DNA of 10,475 nt from Clostridia bacterium (GTDB lineage: Bacteria; Bacillota; Clostridia; TANB77; UBA1234), in NCBI GenBank assembly GCA_900753135.1, contig CAADXZ010000181.1, forward strand, positions 1 through 10,475. The letters run 5' to 3'. Both the position numbers and the translations under genes were made by a program. Numbering within the stretch: position 1 is the first letter of the stretch; the number at the start of each line of letters is the position of its first letter. The notes beneath the pieces are model-generated. The model was not told the origin of the DNA. It did not search any database and was given only the letters and a program-made list of their open reading frames with translations. This document shows, in pieces, positions 1 to 6,205 of this stretch.

Positions 1-455
1 GAGCACAAGGACTTCTTCAAGTAATGCCATCTTTGGCAATGGGAATATACCGTTCAAAAGGAATTACTGATACTGAAACTATGATTGCAATGATGAGAAC
101 ACCATATACTAATGCGTTAACAGGAGCAGAATATATAAGAAGTCATGTAAATAGACTTAATGGAAATCCAGACTTATATGCTGCCGTAAAGAGTGCTGCA
201 CAATCACCATCTATAATAGCATTAGCAAAAGATATAGGAGCTTCACCAGAACAAATTGTAATATATGCAGCATCTGCTTATATGTATAACAAAGGACCAA
301 ATTCAAAGGCGATAAAAGATAGAAGTTTCTTTAGTCGTATTGCAAGTATAAGTTATACAGAAGGTTCATGGAGTATTAGCAACGCTGGAGCAATGCCTGG
401 TTACACAGGAAAAGTTCTTCAGTACATGCTTAGTCACTCAATAAAGAGAAAATAA
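1..455 (+). CDS. Lytic transglycosylase-like protein, C-terminal fragment (5' end outside window)
   Basis: The reading frame is open to the left edge (first full codon at 3) and ends with TAA at 453-455, so about 150 C-terminal residues are visible. An internal ATG at 24 is probably not the start, because the residues before it, AQGLLQV, complete a motif. AQGLLQVMPS resembles the GLMQ-x-MP segment that follows the catalytic Glu in Slt-type lytic transglycosylases, and AYMYNKGP at fragment residues 92-99 resembles their later AYNAGP motif. Such enzymes cleave peptidoglycan glycan strands outside the membrane. The catalytic Glu and any signal peptide would lie upstream of the window. The spacing between the two motifs is longer than usual and the rest is divergent, so this could be a distant or non-enzymatic relative. 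A C-terminal segment (PGYTGKVLQYM) is compatible with the last helix of that fold. Confidence 0.5.
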   Translation, partial: AQGLLQVMPSLAMGIYRSKGITDTETMIAMMRTPYTNALTGAEYIRSHVNRLNGNPDLYAAVKSAAQSPSIIALAKDIGASPEQIVIYAASAYMYNKGPNSKAIKDRSFFSRIASISYTEGSWSISNAGAMPGYTGKVLQYMLSHSIKRK

Positions 456-457
456 AA

Positions 458-480
458 TCTTCCCCCATTTTGGGGGAAGA
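458..480. terminator. GC-rich hairpin after the first gene, possible terminator
   Basis: CTTCCCCC (459-466) pairs with GGGGGAAG (472-479) around an ATTTT loop, and T458-A480 adds a ninth pair. On the + strand it is followed by ACATCTATATT, which is not a proper U-tract. Read on the - strand it is followed by TTTTATT, which looks better. No - strand gene is present to need it. It is probably a weak or processing hairpin at the end of the upstream gene. Confidence 0.5.
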
Positions 481-507
481 CATCTATATTAATGCGGAGG
501 AATGTAT

Positions 508-1365
508 ATGAATAAAAAGGTGGTAAGGACTACATTAATTTGTTTAGGCATAATTTTAGGATTAATACTTATTGAAAATGCAATTAGAGGTTCTGTGAAA
601 GTTGCTGAACATGTAAAAAATAATAGTGAAATAAAGAAAGAACAAAAAGAGTACGAAGCTTCAGATGAGTATAAAGAAGACACTTATGTAGAAAAATGCA
701 TAAAATCGGCATTTGAATATTTAAAAAATGAAAACTATGAAGCTATTTATGGTATGATTACCCCAGAATATAAAGATTTTAAACAAATAAATGGAATAGA
801 AGAATTAAAGAAACAAATACAAGATTATATAGGCACATTTGACACAGCTTCACTTCTTGATTACAAAACTTTGTATGAAAGATATAGCTGTAAAGTTGCA
901 GTAACAACTAACGGAAAAATGAATGTGAAAAAAGTAATAGTCACTCCGAAGAATGATGGAAATTTTACGATAATATTTGATGATGTTGATATGATTATAA
1001 GTGGCGATAAAAGACATAATTATACGGATAAGAAAATTAAGTTTAACATACTTTATGAAGTAAAATATCCAGATTGTAAGATTTATGTTGCAGATGTCAC
1101 AAATATTAGTGATAAGTTGATTGAGGGCACATTTGAGGACTCTTCAATATATAGAACTGATAAAGTTGGTTATAAGCCTAGCCAAGATTCTTCAATTAAT
1201 GTAAGTATAGCTCCAAATGAGACGGCAAGAGTAAATTTGATTTTTGAAGATATTAATACTACATCTTATGCCTTAGATTCTTATATGGAAATCTCACTAA
1301 AAGGCAAGGATGGAAAAATTATTAGTAAGACGTCAATCTCTATGGATGAGGATTATTATTTATGA
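508..1365 (+). CDS. Membrane-anchored protein of unknown function with NTF2-like and beta-rich segments
   Basis: 285 residues, not recognised as a named family. An ATG at 502 is in frame, but the GGAGG at 496-500 is only 1 nt from it and 7 nt from the ATG at 508, so 508 is preferred. A single hydrophobic helix (residues 5-24) follows MNKK. The Cys in it has no lipobox, so this looks like a membrane anchor with the rest outside. A charged linker (about 30-56) leads to a segment (58-157) with the pattern YLKNENYEAIYGMITPEY, typical in feel of NTF2-like/SnoaL-like domains. The last third (about 165-280) is rich in alternating beta-strand patterns with NXS/T and APNET-like turns, as in immunoglobulin-like or DUF4352-type domains. 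The gene 30 bases downstream has the same architecture and is a likely paralogue. The two are probably co-transcribed. The domain assignments are inference from pattern only. Confidence 0.8.
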   Translation: MNKKVVRTTLICLGIILGLILIENAIRGSVKVAEHVKNNSEIKKEQKEYEASDEYKEDTYVEKCIKSAFEYLKNENYEAIYGMITPEYKDFKQINGIEELKKQIQDYIGTFDTASLLDYKTLYERYSCKVAVTTNGKMNVKKVIVTPKNDGNFTIIFDDVDMIISGDKRHNYTDKKIKFNILYEVKYPDCKIYVADVTNISDKLIEGTFEDSSIYRTDKVGYKPSQDSSINVSIAPNETARVNLIFEDINTTSYALDSYMEISLKGKDGKIISKTSISMDEDYYL

Positions 1366-1395
1366 TAACTATGTAAAATACAGGGGGATGTGCTT

Positions 1396-2175
1396 ATGAA
1401 ATCGAATAATAAGAAAAAAGTAATTATATTGTTATTTTTCATTTCACTAATTGTAGCTGTTATGCTAATCTTAATAAATAAATATGATGAGTTTGTTGAT
1501 GAAAAATATGGAATTGAAACAAGAATAGGCGAAAAAAGTATTGGTGGAGATATAGGAGTATATGAATATAAAGTATTAATAGAAAAAACTATAGGACCGT
1601 ACTTAAAAGCCCTAAAAGATGGAGAATTTGAAACGGCATATAGTTATCATGCACCAGAATATAATCAGTATGTTTCTTATGATGAATTCTTAAATAAAGT
1701 GAAAGACAAAAACTACGATTCTTATACTGTTTTAAATGTTGTAAAAATCACACAAAATATGTATGAAATAATATTAAATATGCCAGATGGAAACGAACAT
1801 GAATTCTTAGTTATTGTATGTGAGGATAAATCAACAATAACACCAGAAAACTTTTTATTATACAGTGACGTAAATGAATCAATAGAAAAGAAAAACGTAA
1901 GATACGAATTGAAAGGCTATAAAGTTTTGCTAGACAAATGTATATTTTATATAACGATAGAAAATAAGACAAATGAAGAGATAAATATAAATTCGTCAAA
2001 AATGGTTACGACAGTAGGCTCAACTAAGGTAGCAGAAAATGGAAAGTTTGTGATTGCACCAAAATATAAACTAGATTTAGAAATTGAGTTCGACACATCA
2101 GTTTCATTTCCGAAAACATTTATGATAGAAAAGAAAGAAAAAAATAAAATCAGAACTTACGAATTTAAGCTATAG
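1396..2175 (+). CDS. Membrane-anchored protein of unknown function, probable paralogue of the preceding gene
   Basis: 259 residues. A GTG at 1390 is in frame, but AGGGGG at 1382-1387 sits 8 nt before the ATG at 1396 and only 2 nt before the GTG, so 1396 is chosen. KKK and a hydrophobic helix at residues 9-27 indicate an N-terminal membrane anchor with an outside domain. Residues 56-155 carry YLKALKDGEFETAYSYHAPEY. Both in position and pattern this matches the corresponding segment of the upstream protein and suggests an NTF2-like fold. Residues 165-258 are beta-rich (KCIFYITIENKTNEEININ), again matching the upstream C-terminal segment. Overall identity is low, so the duplication would be old. 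No catalytic motif is visible. The gene follows its neighbour by 30 bases and probably shares its transcript. After it comes the rpsO promoter region. Confidence 0.8.
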   Translation: MKSNNKKKVIILLFFISLIVAVMLILINKYDEFVDEKYGIETRIGEKSIGGDIGVYEYKVLIEKTIGPYLKALKDGEFETAYSYHAPEYNQYVSYDEFLNKVKDKNYDSYTVLNVVKITQNMYEIILNMPDGNEHEFLVIVCEDKSTITPENFLLYSDVNESIEKKNVRYELKGYKVLLDKCIFYITIENKTNEEININSSKMVTTVGSTKVAENGKFVIAPKYKLDLEIEFDTSVSFPKTFMIEKKEKNKIRTYEFKL

Positions 2176-2218
2176 TTTGCGAATTGGACAATGTATTACT
2201 ATAAAGCGAAAATAACTA

Positions 2219-2247
2219 TTGCTTTATTACAAATTATGTTATATAAT
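2219..2247 (+). promoter_or_regulatory. Probable SigA promoter of rpsO
   Basis: A perfect -10 box TATAAT at 2242-2247 lies 17 bases after TTGCTT at 2219-2224, which matches three of six consensus -35 bases. Transcription would begin near 2254 and give a leader of about 85 nt before rpsO. An imperfect hairpin (2201-2207 with 2221-2227) overlaps the -35 box. Confidence 0.6.
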
Positions 2248-2253
2248 GTACAC

Positions 2254-2338
2254 GAACCTTGAGTTTGGTATTTAAGCATATCTCCGCTTAATTATCTAAT
2301 TCACAGGCGATTATTATTAAAGAAGGAGGTAAATAAAA
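2254..2338 (+). promoter_or_regulatory. rpsO leader with a possible ribosome-binding-site pseudoknot
   Basis: In the predicted leader, TTAAGC (2272-2277) pairs with GCTTAA (2286-2291) around the loop ATATCTCC. The loop bases 2280-2285 (ATCTCC) can pair with GGAGGT at 2325-2330, the rpsO ribosome binding site, with one G-U pair. That would make a pseudoknot covering the ribosome binding site. In other bacteria S15 represses its own mRNA through leader structures, and in E. coli the structure is a pseudoknot. The same kind of control here is inference. Confidence 0.4.
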
Positions 2339-2593
2339 ATGGATAAGGCTCAAATAATTAAAGAGTACGCTACTCATGAAGGCGACACAGGTTCACCAGA
2401 AGTTCAAATAGCTCTACTTACAAACAGAATAACAGAGCTTACAGAGCATTTAAAAGTTCATAAAAAGGATAATCATTCAAGAAGAGGACTTTTCAAAATG
2501 GTTGGACAAAGAAGAGGCTTACTTAAATATCTAGAGAAAACAGATGTTGAAAGATATCGTGCTTTAATTGATAGATTAGGTTTAAGAAAGTAA
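2339..2593 (+). CDS. rpsO: 30S ribosomal protein S15
   Basis: 84 residues, clear S15: the stretches THEGDTGSPEVQIALLT, HKKDNHSRRG and MVGQRRGLLKYL, and the ending IDRLGLRK, are family signatures. S15 binds the central domain of 16S rRNA early in small-subunit assembly and helps form an intersubunit bridge. It is about five residues shorter at the N-terminus than the 88-89 residue versions of E. coli and Bacillus. The start is nevertheless firm: GGAGGT at 2325-2330 lies 8-9 nt before ATG, and short N-termini occur in clostridia. It has its own promoter-like site and structured leader. The rpsO-pnp order that follows is conserved across many bacteria. Confidence 0.97.
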   Translation: MDKAQIIKEYATHEGDTGSPEVQIALLTNRITELTEHLKVHKKDNHSRRGLFKMVGQRRGLLKYLEKTDVERYRALIDRLGLRK

Positions 2594-2597
2594 TTAT

Positions 2598-2632
2598 AAG
2601 GGAGGTAAACTTAAATAAAGGTTACCTCCCTT
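2598..2632 (+). terminator. Strong hairpin after rpsO, weak terminator or processing site
   Basis: AAGGGAGGTAA (2598-2608) pairs perfectly with TTACCTCCCTT (2622-2632), an 11-bp stem. No U-tract follows (AAAAATAATTA), so full termination is unlikely. It more likely lets part of the transcript run on into pnp, or protects or processes the rpsO 3' end. Its 3' arm bases ACCTCC (2624-2629) are also complementary to the rpsO ribosome binding site. Confidence 0.55.
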
Positions 2633-2645
2633 AAAAATAATTATA

Positions 2646-2730
2646 CTTTGGGATTTTTTATGATGTAGGTGTAATGTGTGAGGATTATTATTAGTCTTTA
2701 GACACTACAGCTACATATAAAACTCCAAAG
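2646..2730 (+). promoter_or_regulatory. Long imperfect stem in the pnp leader
   Basis: Five nested helices fold this spacer on itself: 2646-2651 with 2725-2730 (6 bp), 2654-2657 with 2719-2722 (4), 2663-2668 with 2711-2716 (6), 2670-2673 with 2706-2709 (4) and 2676-2679 with 2702-2705 (4). Only short mismatches or bulges separate them. A further 5-bp hairpin (GAAGC 2755-2759 with GCTTC 2765-2769) sits just before the pnp ribosome binding site. In E. coli a long stem in the pnp leader is cut by RNase III and PNPase controls its own mRNA. An equivalent role here is inferred only from position and shape. Confidence 0.45.
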
Positions 2731-2786
2731 GAAAAATAATAATATAATAATAAAGAAGCATTAAGCTTCGGAAAAGGAGAAAAAAT

Positions 2787-4880
2787 ATGTTTAAAAGTTA
2801 TTCAATGGAACTTGCAGGAAGAACACTTACATTAGAAACAGGTAAAATGGCTGGTTTAGCTAATGGTAGTGTACTTGTAAGATACGGAGATACTGCTGTT
2901 ATAGTAAATGTTACAGCATCAAAAAAACCAAGGGAAGGAATTGACTTTTTCCCACTATCAGTAGATTACGAAGAAAGATTATACTCTGTTGGTAAAATAC
3001 CAGGAAGTTTTCTAAAAAGAGAAGGAAAACCATCTGATAAAGCTATATTAGTTTCTCGTGCTATTGATAGACCAATTAGACCTTTATTTCCAAAAGATTT
3101 AAGAAATGATGTATGCGTAAATGCAATGGTACTTTCTGTAGATCCAGATTGTTCACCAGAAGTTGCTGCTCAAATTGGTACATCTGCTGCACTTTCAATT
3201 TCTGATATACCATTTAATGGACCAACGGCAGCAGTAAGTGTTGGATATGTAGATGGACAAATTGTTATAAATCCAACATTAGAACAAAGAGCAAAAAATA
3301 GACTTAACTTAACAGTTGCAGGAACTAAAGAAAAGGTTTCAATGATTGAAGCTGGAGCTGATGAGATTCCAGAAGATTTGATGCTAGAAGCTATTATAAA
3401 AGGACATGAACAAATAAAGAAAATAGCTGAATTTATCGAAGAGATTCAAAAAGAAATAGGAAAACCAAAATTTGAGTATGAATCTTGTGCTGTTCCTGAT
3501 GATTTATTTAATGAGATTTACAATTTTGCAAGTGTTAAAATGTGTGACGCTGTCAAAGAAAAGGACAAAGATACAAGGGATAATAACGTTGCAGAATTAC
3601 AAAATGAAATTGAAGAATTTTTGAAAGCAAACCATACAGAGGAAGAATTTGAGGCAATCAAACCATTAATAGGTGAAGCTGTATATAAACTAGAAAAGAA
3701 AACGGTTAGACATTTAATTCTTGAAGAAAATGAGAGAGTTGATGGAAGAGCTATTGATGAAATAAGACCATTAAGCTGTGAAATAGACTTACTTCCAAGA
3801 GCCCATGGTAGTGCATTATTTACAAGAGGACAAACTCAAGTGCTATCAGTAACAACACTTGGAACAATTGGAGATGAACAAGAGTTAGATGGACTAGATG
3901 AAGAAGAATCTAAGAGATATATTCATCATTACAATTTCCCACCATATAGTGTTGGTGAAGCTAGACCATCAAGAGGTCCTGGAAGAAGAGAAATTGGACA
4001 TGGTGCGCTTGCAGAAAGAGCACTAGCTCCTGTAATTCCTTCAGAGGCAGAGTTTCCTTATACAATAAGAGTTGTTTCAGAAGTTTTATCTTCAAATGGT
4101 TCTACATCTCAAGGAAGTATTTGTGGAAGTACATTATCACTTATGGCTGCAGGTGTTCCTATTAAAGAACCAGTAGCAGGTATTTCAACAGGTTTAGTAA
4201 CTGATGACAATAACAGAGATAGATACATTATGCTTACAGATATTCAAGGAATTGAAGATTTCTTTGGCGACATGGACTTTAAAGTTGCTGGAACAAAAAA
4301 TGGTATAACAGCTATACAAGTAGATATTAAAATAGATGGATTAACATACGATATAATTAAAGAAGCTTTTGAAAGAACTAGAGTTGCTAGAATGTATATA
4401 TTAAATGAAGTTATGCTAAAAGCCATTTCAAAACCAAGAACAGAGATTTCAAAATATGCTCCTAAGATTATTACAATGGAAATTGATCCTGAAAAAATTA
4501 AAGATGTTATCGGAAGTGGCGGAAAAGTTATTAATAAAATTATTGCAGACACCGGCGTTAAGATAGATATCGAAGATGATGGTAAAGTATTTATCGCTGG
4601 CCAAGATTCAGAAATGGCTAATAGAGCAAAAGAAATTATTGAAGCAATTACAATGGATCTTGAAGTTGGAAAAACTTATGTTGGTAAAGTTGTAAGAATT
4701 ATGAATTTTGGTGCTTTTGTTGAAATTGCACCAGGAAAAGAAGGAATGATTCATATTTCAAAACTTGCTAAAGAAAGAGTTGAAAAAGTAGAAGATGTAG
4801 TTAAAGTTGGCGATACTGTTGCTGTTAAAGTTATTGAAATTGACGATCAAGGCAGAGTAAATTTAATGCGTATTGTTTAA
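2787..4880 (+). CDS. pnp: Polynucleotide phosphorylase (polyribonucleotide nucleotidyltransferase)
   Basis: 697 residues, full length for the family. The enzyme degrades RNA 3' to 5' using phosphate, releasing nucleoside diphosphates. It works as a trimer, often in the RNA degradosome. The order is: first RNase PH-like domain (about 10-145), helical domain (about 150-300), second RNase PH-like domain (about 312-545) and KH domain (about 555-615), with GSGG at 576-579 as the GxxG loop. An S1 RNA-binding domain (about 627-695) contains GKVVRIMNFGAFVEI. The phosphate-binding region RGPGRREIGHGA (396-407) and SNGSTSQGS (436-444) are intact, as are D491 and D497, which correspond to the metal-binding Asp pair of E. 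coli PNPase. AAAGGAG at 2773-2779 precedes ATG by 7 nt. It lies behind rpsO with a structured spacer and is probably co-transcribed with it and with the next gene. Confidence 0.98.
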   Translation: MFKSYSMELAGRTLTLETGKMAGLANGSVLVRYGDTAVIVNVTASKKPREGIDFFPLSVDYEERLYSVGKIPGSFLKREGKPSDKAILVSRAIDRPIRPLFPKDLRNDVCVNAMVLSVDPDCSPEVAAQIGTSAALSISDIPFNGPTAAVSVGYVDGQIVINPTLEQRAKNRLNLTVAGTKEKVSMIEAGADEIPEDLMLEAIIKGHEQIKKIAEFIEEIQKEIGKPKFEYESCAVPDDLFNEIYNFASVKMCDAVKEKDKDTRDNNVAELQNEIEEFLKANHTEEEFEAIKPLIGEAVYKLEKKTVRHLILEENERVDGRAIDEIRPLSCEIDLLPRAHGSALFTRGQTQVLSVTTLGTIGDEQELDGLDEEESKRYIHHYNFPPYSVGEARPSRGPGRREIGHGALAERALAPVIPSEAEFPYTIRVVSEVLSSNGSTSQGSICGSTLSLMAAGVPIKEPVAGISTGLVTDDNNRDRYIMLTDIQGIEDFFGDMDFKVAGTKNGITAIQVDIKIDGLTYDIIKEAFERTRVARMYILNEVMLKAISKPRTEISKYAPKIITMEIDPEKIKDVIGSGGKVINKIIADTGVKIDIEDDGKVFIAGQDSEMANRAKEIIEAITMDLEVGKTYVGKVVRIMNFGAFVEIAPGKEGMIHISKLAKERVEKVEDVVKVGDTVAVKVIEIDDQGRVNLMRIV

Positions 4881-4926
4881 TAAAAATTAACAATAGGAGT
4901 AATTTTGCAAGGCAGGTGCTAAATAT

Positions 4927-5769
4927 ATGGAAAATGATATTAGAATTGTTGCTTTTATTGGTCCGAGCGGAACTGGTAAAAGCCATAGAGCACAAATGGT
5001 AGCTAAAAGTAAAAATATCAGTTATATAATTGATGATGCAATTTTAATTCATGATAACAGAGTTATTGCTGGTACATCTGCAAAAAGAGCTAGTACAAAA
5101 ATAGAATCTGTTAAGAGAGCGTTATTTTCATTTGATGGTCAAGCAGAGGAAATGAAAGCTGCTATAAAAGAAAAGAAACCAGATGCTATTTTGATACTAG
5201 GAACGTCTGATGATATGGTAGATAAAATTGTGAAAAATCTTGATTTGCCACCTATATCTGAAAGAGTGTATATTCAGGATGTTTCATCACCCCAAGAAAT
5301 GGAATTGGCTAGAAGCATAAGAATGTCAGAAGGAAAACATGTAATTCCAGTACCAACATTTGAAATAAAAAAAGATTTTTCTGGATATTTACTAGATCCA
5401 TTACAAATATTCAGATGGAAAGGTAAAGGTACAACGCCTTTTATGACAGAAAAATCAATAATAAGACCAACATTTAGTTATCTAGGCAAATATATAATTT
5501 CAGATAATGTACTAAGGTCTATTGTGGAGTATGCTAGCAAAGATATTGAAGGTATATATAAAATTCAAAAAATTAAGATAGAGAATTATCCAGATGGATT
5601 GATTGTTTATATTGAAGTTGTTTTAGAATATGGACATAATTTACCAGATGTTATGAAATTACTTAAGGAAAAGGCAAAGAAAGATATTGATAGGCTTACA
5701 GCTATGAATGTGTTAGATATTCAAATAACCGCCAAGGGATTGCATATTCCTGGTGAAAATGATAATTAA
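4927..5769 (+). CDS. P-loop NTPase fused to an Asp23/Gls24-like domain
   Basis: 280 residues. The N-terminus RIVAFIGPSGTGKSHRA has a canonical Walker A motif (G12-S19), so ATP or GTP binding is expected. YIIDDAIL (33-40) is a possible acidic partner motif. Residues about 60-150 are predicted alpha/beta and include DAILILGTSDD (86-96). The C-terminal part, about 185-275 (VLRSIVEYASKDIEGIYKI through LDIQITAKGLHI), resembles the Asp23/Gls24 fold linked to envelope stress and membrane association in Firmicutes. No membrane helix or signal peptide is seen, so it is cytoplasmic or membrane-peripheral. The ribosome binding site is modest (GGCAGGTG, 4911-4918, 8 nt before ATG). It follows pnp by 46 bases without a terminator and ends in a strong one, so it probably belongs to the pnp transcript. 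Its substrate and function are unknown to me. Confidence 0.85.
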   Translation: MENDIRIVAFIGPSGTGKSHRAQMVAKSKNISYIIDDAILIHDNRVIAGTSAKRASTKIESVKRALFSFDGQAEEMKAAIKEKKPDAILILGTSDDMVDKIVKNLDLPPISERVYIQDVSSPQEMELARSIRMSEGKHVIPVPTFEIKKDFSGYLLDPLQIFRWKGKGTTPFMTEKSIIRPTFSYLGKYIISDNVLRSIVEYASKDIEGIYKIQKIKIENYPDGLIVYIEVVLEYGHNLPDVMKLLKEKAKKDIDRLTAMNVLDIQITAKGLHIPGENDN

Positions 5770-5785
5770 AAAGTATACTGAAAAA

Positions 5786-5819
5786 GTGGATTTCAAATTG
5801 CTTGAAATTCGCTTTTTTT
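5786..5819 (+). terminator. Intrinsic terminator of the rpsO-pnp-ATPase unit
   Basis: GTGGATTTCAA (5786-5796) pairs over all 11 positions, with two G-U pairs, with TTGAAATTCGC (5802-5812). The loop is ATTGC and seven T follow (5813-5819). Preceding A residues (5781-5785) can extend the stem into the T-run. This is the clearest terminator after the pnp block. Confidence 0.92.
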
Positions 5820-5847
5820 ACATATAATTTACAAATTATTAAAAATG

Positions 5848-5876
5848 TTTTTACAGGTTCATTATATTATTATACT
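5848..5876 (+). promoter_or_regulatory. Probable promoter of the intergenic RNA
   Basis: TATACT at 5871-5876 is a good -10 box. TTTTTA at 5848-5853 has the ideal 17-base spacing, while the better -35 match TTTACA at 5850-5855 is only 15 bases away. The predicted start near 5883 falls just before the first helix of the candidate RNA and just after a strong terminator, as expected for an independent transcription unit. Confidence 0.45.
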
Positions 5877-5882
5877 CGGATT

Positions 5883-6135
5883 AGTAATTAGATGCTGTGT
5901 TTATTAAGGCGTGTTGAAAGATACGATTTTAACTGCTCTATAAATCATATCTTAAAAGCATGACTGTGTCGTGTGTGTGTTGATTCTAATTTCGCACGTT
6001 AGATGTAAAAATATGCATATGAGGTAGATACAGTATTAGTTATTATCTTTAAGCATCTTCTTTTGATGGGGGAGATTGCATTTAGAATGCATAGCCTTGG
6101 GGTGCATGATGCACCCCATGTGCAAAGCATTTTTG
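5883..6135 (+). ncRNA. Candidate structured non-coding RNA, family not identified
   Basis: The stretch has no credible coding frame but folds extensively by eye. A closing helix P1 joins AGATGCT (5890-5896) to AGCATCT (6052-6058). Inside it, P2 (5910-5929 with 5942-5962) has 17 or more pairs broken by a C-A mismatch and small bulges. P3 (ACTGTGTC 5963-5970 with GATACAGT 6027-6034) starts on the next base, so the two could stack. A large open region of 13 and 17 bases lies between P1 and P2/P3. Within P3, TCTAA (5985-5989) can pair with TTAGA (5999-6003). Downstream are TGCATT-TAG-AATGCA (6078-6092) and an 8-9 bp GC-rich hairpin (TGGGGTGC 6098-6105 with GCACCCCA 6111-6118), then five T at 6130-6134. 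The large internal bubble recalls 6S RNA, but I cannot match conserved bases of 6S, tmRNA, RNase P, SRP RNA or a T-box. Confidence 0.5.
6098..6134 (+). terminator. Possible terminator of the intergenic RNA
   Basis: A very stable hairpin (TGGGGTGC with GCACCCCA, loop ATGAT whose outer A-T can also pair) is followed after 11 bases by TTTTT. The T-run may instead be reached through an outer helix AATGC (6086-6090) with GCATT (6127-6131). The distance from the main stem to the T-run makes this a less standard terminator. Confidence 0.4.
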
Positions 6136-6205
6136 TTACACAATAGGAAAGTAACAAGTTTGATAGTTTTTATGTATTGATTTTTTTCCTATTGTATAAC
6201 AAAAA
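6130..6205. repeat. Long inverted repeat, two 21-bp arms around 34 bases
   Basis: Bases 6130-6150 and 6185-6205 are reverse complements at 20 of 21 positions (the mismatch is C6139 opposite A6196, a G-U pair if read on the other strand). The arms begin with TTTTTGTTA and carry CAATAGGAAA in the left copy. The 34-base centre (6151-6184) is T-rich. No target-site duplication is evident on the flanks (AAAGCA left, CTTTAA right). It could be a large RNA hairpin, a DNA-binding palindrome or a tiny non-autonomous element remnant. Confidence 0.75.

Noticed and set aside
2642..2677. Possible promoter before pnp (TATACT 2642-2647, or TTGGGA with TAATGT)
   Set aside because: Neither has both boxes at acceptable quality; the bases are better explained as one strand of the long stem.
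4244..4552. Open frame of about 100 codons on the - strand inside pnp
   Set aside because: It lies wholly within a certain pnp gene and has no ribosome binding site or recognisable domain. The same holds for the other - strand frames at 489-683, 1811-1999, 6296-6538, 6522-6710, 8848-9147, 9395-9628 and 9484-9669.
5971..5980. GT dinucleotide run as a variable simple repeat
   Set aside because: It is only five units long and plausibly part of an RNA helix.
6068..6117. Resemblance to the GGGGGA...TTGGGGTG segment of c-di-AMP (ydaO) riboswitches
   Set aside because: The GGGGTG here is fully paired in a local hairpin, and the remaining conserved parts and the closing helix of that riboswitch are not present.
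5890..6135. T-box leader or cobalamin riboswitch
   Set aside because: There is no GGGTGG-ACCGCG antiterminator core and no B12 box; the downstream genes are not of the expected type.
6087..6146. 19-codon frame after GGGGGAG (6068-6074) that might be a leader peptide
   Set aside because: The spacing to its ATG is 12 nt, it runs straight through the GC-rich hairpin, and its composition shows no leader-peptide pattern such as a run of one amino acid.
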